A DNA stretch of 64,000 nt, taken from NCBI GenBank assembly GCA_947467145.1, contig CANIGJ010000013.1:38048-102047 (forward strand). Reading direction: 5' to 3'. This document shows, in pieces, positions 60,378 to 64,000 of the stretch. A model generated the notes under the pieces. It was not told where the DNA came from. It was given only the letters and a program-made list of their open reading frames with translations, and made no database searches. How positions within the stretch are numbered: position 1 is the stretch's first letter; every line of letters starts with the position of its first letter. Origin of the DNA: Rhodospirillaceae bacterium (GTDB lineage Bacteria; Pseudomonadota; Alphaproteobacteria; Rhodospirillales; UBA2165). The position numbers and the translations under genes are program-made.

Positions 60378-61394
60378 ATGCAAGTGATCCGCAATACGAC
60401 CTGGGATGCTCAGCTCGGTGCAACAATGCAGCGGCAACTGATCATCGCGCTTGGTGGTGGCATCGCAAGTGCCCTGCTCCTGGTGGGTTCGCTCACCGGG
60501 GCGGTCGGCTTGCTGCTCGCCAACTTCGCGCCGCTGCCCTTGTTCCTGGTCGGCTTCATGATGGGCGCGCGTTCGCTCGTCATGGCCGGCGCCGTCGGGT
60601 CTGTCGCTCTGTTGTTTGTCGGCGGTATCGAAACCGCAGCTTTCTATGCCGGCACCACGCTGATCCCGGCGTGGATCATCGTCTATCACGGCCTGTCGCA
60701 TCGCTTCACCGCGAACGGTACGACCGACTGGTATTCGACCGGTGAAATAGCCTGCCGTCTGGTTGCCCTGATCGCGATCTTCGTCGTTGGCGTCTCGTTC
60801 GCCACCTCGGGGGTGCAAGGCGGCATCGAGAATTCGATCACCAGCTTCGTCGAAACGATCATCACGCAGATCGTCAAGATGATGGCGCTCGACCTCAACG
60901 GCGAAGGCATCGATGTCCTGGCGGACCGGATGGCGATGCTGTTCCCCGCCGTGACGACGCTGTCTTGGCTGCTCATGATGGTCGTGAACGCGACCCTGGC
61001 ACAGGCTCTGCTCGTCAAATGGGGTAAGGCGCTGCGCCCGTCCCCACGCTATCGCGCGCTCGACGTGCCCGAATGGGCCTATTGGGCGATCGTCGGCGCG
61101 GCGGCGGTTAAGCTGGTCAGCAGCGGCGACGTTGAATATGTCGCGCAAAATCTGGTCGTTATCCTGGGAGCACCCTTTTTCCTGGTCGGCCTAGCGGTCG
61201 CCCATAGCCTAGTGCCACGGCTCAAGATGCCGGGTCTCGGGCTCGGCCTGCTCTACGCATCTTTTATGATTTTAACCTGGGCCCCGGTGGTTGTTGCCGC
61301 CGTGGGATTTGCCGAACAATGGGTCAGGCTGCGCGACCGCTACGGTCGTATCGCGAGCACCCTGACGCCCCACAGTCAGTCGGAGGACGAATAA
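60378..61394 (+). CDS. DUF2232 membrane protein
   Basis: A 338-residue polytopic membrane protein with about eight helices. It matches the DUF2232 family, which alphaproteobacteria commonly carry between rpsR and rplI. Functionally related ECF-S-like or morphology roles have been suggested for distant homologues, but none is established. ATG 60378 has AGGG 8 bases upstream; the inner ATG at 60426 is possible. The stop overlaps the rplI start by one base (TAATG). Confidence 0.85.
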   Translation: MQVIRNTTWDAQLGATMQRQLIIALGGGIASALLLVGSLTGAVGLLLANFAPLPLFLVGFMMGARSLVMAGAVGSVALLFVGGIETAAFYAGTTLIPAWIIVYHGLSHRFTANGTTDWYSTGEIACRLVALIAIFVVGVSFATSGVQGGIENSITSFVETIITQIVKMMALDLNGEGIDVLADRMAMLFPAVTTLSWLLMMVVNATLAQALLVKWGKALRPSPRYRALDVPEWAYWAIVGAAAVKLVSSGDVEYVAQNLVVILGAPFFLVGLAVAHSLVPRLKMPGLGLGLLYASFMILTWAPVVVAAVGFAEQWVRLRDRYGRIASTLTPHSQSEDE

Positions 61395-61975
61395 TGGAAG
61401 TCATTCTCTTGGAGCGGATCGAGAAACTCGGTCAAATGGGCGACGTCGTTAACGTTAAGCCCGGCTTTGCACGCAACTTTCTGCTGCCGCAGAAAAAGGC
61501 CGTAACCGCGAGCGACGAAAGCCGCAAGCAGTTCGAAGCCAAGCGCGCTCAGCTCGAAGCGCAGAACCTGGAGCGCCGCAAGGACGCCGAACAGGTGGCG
61601 AAGAAGCTCGACGGCCTGTTCGTCGTGATGATCCGTCAGGCCGGTGACGCCGGACAGCTGTACGGTTCGGTCAACGCCCGTGACATCGCCAACGCGGTGA
61701 CCGAGGCCGGCTTCACCATCGAACGCCGCCAGATCAATCTCGATCAGCCGATCAAGACCCTGGGCCTCACCCCGGTCCGCGTCGCCCTGCATCCTGAAGT
61801 TTCCGTCACCGTGACCGCGAACGTCGCGCGCTCGGCCGAAGAAGCGAAGATCCAGGAAGACACCGGCGAAGCCGTCGTGCGCACCGACGACGATGACGAC
61901 GATGTCGAGACGGCCGAAGTGTTCGAGGCCGATGCGGCGCCCGCCGAGGCGGATGCCGAAGCCAAAGCCGAGTAA
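61394..61975 (+). CDS. rplI: 50S ribosomal protein L9
   Basis: A 193-residue L9. The N-terminal domain [13 protein letters not shown], then [12 protein letters not shown], is canonical. A connecting helix and the C-terminal domain (G-Q-L-Y-G-S-V) follow. The last 40 residues are a strongly acidic tail (D-D-D-D-D-D-V-E, then Ala/Glu-rich) beyond the standard 150-residue length, a common alphaproteobacterial extension. Confidence 0.96.
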   Translation: MEVILLERIEKLGQMGDVVNVKPGFARNFLLPQKKAVTASDESRKQFEAKRAQLEAQNLERRKDAEQVAKKLDGLFVVMIRQAGDAGQLYGSVNARDIANAVTEAGFTIERRQINLDQPIKTLGLTPVRVALHPEVSVTVTANVARSAEEAKIQEDTGEAVVRTDDDDDDVETAEVFEADAAPAEADAEAKAE

Positions 61976-62023
61976 TTCGGCACGACGGATGGCAGCGGGG
62001 ATAGCGTAAGGGGATAACGTAAA

Positions 62024-63280
62024 ATGTTCCCGGCGGCTCCGCTCTTCCGGTACATCTTCAAGCAAGGCGCCGTCGAGTGCATCGACGCCGACGGCGCCAG
62101 CTACCGCTACGGCGACAACAGCCCTCCCCTTCGCATCCGTTTCCACGACCGCATTACGCCGTGGAAGATGCTCGTTTCGACGAGCATGACCTTGGGCGAA
62201 GGTTATATAGACGGCCGTATCACTTTCGACAATTGCACGATCTACGACTTCCTCGAGCTGGCGACGCGCAACATCCGCCGTCTGGAAAGTGCCGGCAATC
62301 ATCTGCCGCTCGGCATGGCGATCGAGAACGCCGCCAAGCTTTTCCGCTTCTTCCAGCAGTTCAATCTGGCGCGGCGCTCGAAAGAGAACGTGGCACACCA
62401 TTACGATCTGTCGCCTCAATTGTTCGAGTTGTTCCTCGACCGCGACCGGCAATATTCGTGCGCCTATTTCGACACCCCCCACGACGACATCGATACGGCG
62501 CAAGAAAACAAGAAGCGCCATCTGGCCGCGAAGCTTTTGCTCGCCGACGGCCAGCGCGTGCTCGACATCGGCTGCGGCTGGGGCGGCCTGGCACTCTATA
62601 TGGCGCGGCGCTTCAAGCTGCACGTGACCGGCATCACCTTATCGGAAGAGCAATTCGCCGCCGCCAATGAGCGCGCGCGCGACGCGCAATTGGCCGACCG
62701 CGCCACGTTCGAACTGCGCGATTATCGCGCGCAGACCGGTTTGTTCGACCGCATCGTCTCAGTCGGCATGTTCGAACATGTCGGCGCGCCGTTCTATCGC
62801 GCCTACTTCGACAAGATCCGCAGCCTGCTTAAAGACGACGGCGTCGCACTGCTGCACACCATCGGGCGCAGCGGGCCGCCGAACGTCACCGATCCGTGGA
62901 TCCGCAAATATATCTTCCCGGGCGGCTACATGCCGGCGCTGTCGGAAGTCATGCCCGCTATCGAACATGCCGGCCTTGTGGCGACGGATATCGAATTCAT
63001 CGGCCCGCACTACGCCGAAACCTTGCGCGCCTGGTGGAACAAATTCCAAGCCAATCGCGACAAGGTGATTGCGCTATATGATGAGCGCTTCGTGCGGATG
63101 TGGGAATATTATCTGGCGGGCAGTGAAGTATCTTTCCGCCATATGGGCATCACCTTGTTCCAGATCCAAATGGTGAAGAACCGCGAAACCGTGCCGATAC
63201 GGCGCGATTATATCGGCGAAGCGGAAAAGACGCTCGCCGCGATGGCCCCGCTCAGCGAGCCCAACCGCGCCGCACCGTAG
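62024..63280 (+). CDS. cfa: Cyclopropane-fatty-acyl-phospholipid synthase
   Basis: A 418-residue SAM-dependent enzyme that adds a methylene across double bonds of membrane phospholipid acyl chains. The N-terminal lipid-binding domain is residues 1-120. The catalytic domain starts N-V-A-H-H-Y-D-L-S, with Y-S-C-A-Y-F near residue 148 and the SAM loop V-L-D-I-G-C-G-W-G-G-L near 186. S-V-G-M-F-E-H-V-G is the family signature. It sits between rplI and dnaB, which are direct neighbours in many genomes, so it is an insertion into a conserved order. Confidence 0.93.
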   Translation: MFPAAPLFRYIFKQGAVECIDADGASYRYGDNSPPLRIRFHDRITPWKMLVSTSMTLGEGYIDGRITFDNCTIYDFLELATRNIRRLESAGNHLPLGMAIENAAKLFRFFQQFNLARRSKENVAHHYDLSPQLFELFLDRDRQYSCAYFDTPHDDIDTAQENKKRHLAAKLLLADGQRVLDIGCGWGGLALYMARRFKLHVTGITLSEEQFAAANERARDAQLADRATFELRDYRAQTGLFDRIVSVGMFEHVGAPFYRAYFDKIRSLLKDDGVALLHTIGRSGPPNVTDPWIRKYIFPGGYMPALSEVMPAIEHAGLVATDIEFIGPHYAETLRAWWNKFQANRDKVIALYDERFVRMWEYYLAGSEVSFRHMGITLFQIQMVKNRETVPIRRDYIGEAEKTLAAMAPLSEPNRAAP

Positions 63281-63337
63281 TGTTGCTCGACTCGTAGGCA
63301 GAATCGGCCGCAGAGTCGCTTGAGAATGGTTCGGCGG

Positions 63338-63376
63338 TTATCCCCGCTATTCTTTCTTATCCACTACTAATCCACA
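63338..63376 (+). promoter_or_regulatory. Cluster of DnaA-box-like sequences upstream of dnaB
   Basis: TTATCCCCG (63338-63346), TTATCCACT (63357-63365) and TAATCCACA (63368-63376) lie in the same orientation within 39 bases. They differ from the TTATCCACA consensus by two, one and one bases. They fall in the promoter region of dnaB and may let DnaA control it. An AT-rich unwinding element is not evident, so an origin is less likely. Confidence 0.45.
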
Positions 63377-63419
63377 GGTGACCACTTCCAGTTTTCGGCA
63401 GTAAGTTTAGGTTCCTCCG

Positions 63420-64000
63420 ATGGCTCTCAGCGCACAGAACGCATCGAACATCGCACCTTTCGAAGGTGACCAACGCAACCTACCTGCCTTTCGCTCGCCG
63501 CCGCACAACTTCGAAGCCGAAAAGGCTCTGCTCGGCGCGATCCTCGCCAACAACAACGCGTTCGACCGCGTCACCGACTTCCTGAAGTCGGAGCATTTCG
63601 CCGATCCCGTACATGGCCGCATCTACGACGCCCTTGCCCGGCTGATCCTGCGCAACCAGATCGCCGATCCGGTGACCTTGCGCATGTTCTTCGAACAGGA
63701 CGGCACGCTCACCGATGTCGGCGGTGCGCGCTATCTGGGCGAGCTTGCCGCGTCGATGGTCAGCATCATCAATGTCGGCGATTACGGCCGCCTCATCTAT
63801 GACCTGTTCATCAAACGCCAGCTCATCGATCTCGGCGAGCAGGTCGTCAACCGCGCCTACGAGCCCGAGGTCGAGGCCGAAGAGCAAATCAGCGCCGCCG
63901 AAGCGCATTTGTATGAATTGGCCGAACACGGCCAGATGGAAAACGGCTTCAAGGGTTTCAACCTGGCCGTCACCGAAGCGATCAATATCGCGGGCGCCGC
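63420..64000 (+). CDS. dnaB: Replicative DNA helicase DnaB, N-terminal part (cut by window edge)
   Basis: The open frame from ATG 63420 runs off the window after 193 complete codons. It encodes the DnaB N-terminal domain that contacts primase. The start P-P-H-N-F-E-A-E-K-A-L-L-G-A-I-L is the standard entry. H-F-A-D-P-V-H-G-R-I-Y and D-V-G-G-A-R-Y-L-G-E-L-A follow, and then the linker helix R-L-I-Y-D-L-F-I-K-R-Q-L-I. The RecA-like ATPase half is outside the window. DnaA-like boxes lie just upstream. Confidence 0.95.
   Translation, partial: MALSAQNASNIAPFEGDQRNLPAFRSPPHNFEAEKALLGAILANNNAFDRVTDFLKSEHFADPVHGRIYDALARLILRNQIADPVTLRMFFEQDGTLTDVGGARYLGELAASMVSIINVGDYGRLIYDLFIKRQLIDLGEQVVNRAYEPEVEAEEQISAAEAHLYELAEHGQMENGFKGFNLAVTEAINIAGA

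Noticed and set aside
63338..63376. Chromosomal replication origin at the DnaA-like boxes
   Set aside because: Only three imperfect boxes, no AT-rich unwinding region and no dnaA or parAB neighbours are present.

Overview
The window is about 64 kb of GC-rich chromosomal DNA from an alphaproteobacterium, probably a Rhodospirillales- or Rhizobiales-like lineage. The basis is the core gene content and order: rpsF-rpsR-DUF2232-rplI-dnaB, fabD-fabG-acpP-fabF-mltG-yicC-gmk, lptF-lptG-lptD-surA-pdxA-rsmA, and ndk, holC and pepA. GTG and TTG starts, 1-4 base stop/start overlaps and strongly G/C third positions are common. I see no rRNA, tRNA, CRISPR array, insertion sequence, phage or plasmid genes. 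The genes at both ends are cut by the window edges (purN at the left, dnaB at the right).

Left part (1-21.5 kb): purN end, ndk and two small envelope proteins. Then a GntR regulator, a Rieske oxygenase and a substrate-binding protein (SBP) gene broken by an in-frame TAA. After these come a glycine-zipper lipoprotein, an EAL phosphodiesterase and three exported hydrolase-type proteins (nuclease, SGNH hydrolase, Tat amidohydrolase). The block continues with a TonB-like protein, fhs, an AbrB-family membrane protein, a LigB-type extradiol dioxygenase, a VOC protein, holC, a SIMPL protein, a PhoD phosphatase, pepA and a flippase-like membrane protein.

Middle part (21.5-42.5 kb): a MarR regulator faces, across a perfect inverted repeat, a catabolic operon made of a two-subunit CoA-transferase, an FAD dehydrogenase, an SRPBCC protein and two tandem SBPs. 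Next is a radical SAM enzyme of the AmmeMemoRadiSam system. It is separated from its partner, a MEMO-AMMECR1 fusion, by a seven-gene dTDP-sugar cluster. That cluster holds an interrupted rfbB, rfbA, rfbC, a glycosyltransferase, a C-methyltransferase, a His-type sugar dehydratase and an SDR reductase, and it appears to make a C-branched deoxysugar. A cupin, cysQ, tsaC/sua5 and a D-2-hydroxyacid dehydrogenase follow.

Right part (42.5-64 kb): LPS export and outer-membrane assembly (lptFGD, surA), pdxA and rsmA converge on the gmk-yicC-mltG-fabF-acpP-fabG-fabD block. A further SBP, a cupin and an apparently frameshifted small gene precede the ribosomal operon rpsF-rpsR-DUF2232-rplI, cfa and dnaB.

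Themes: four dipeptide-type SBPs occur with no permease or ATPase in the window, each beside degradative or metabolite-binding genes. Accessory blocks separate core genes that are neighbours in other proteobacteria (pepA/holC and pepA/lptF). Three genes carry a disruptive change. The best candidates for undescribed biology are the sugar cluster nested inside the AmmeMemoRadiSam locus and the MarR-controlled CoA-transferase/FAD/SBP operon.
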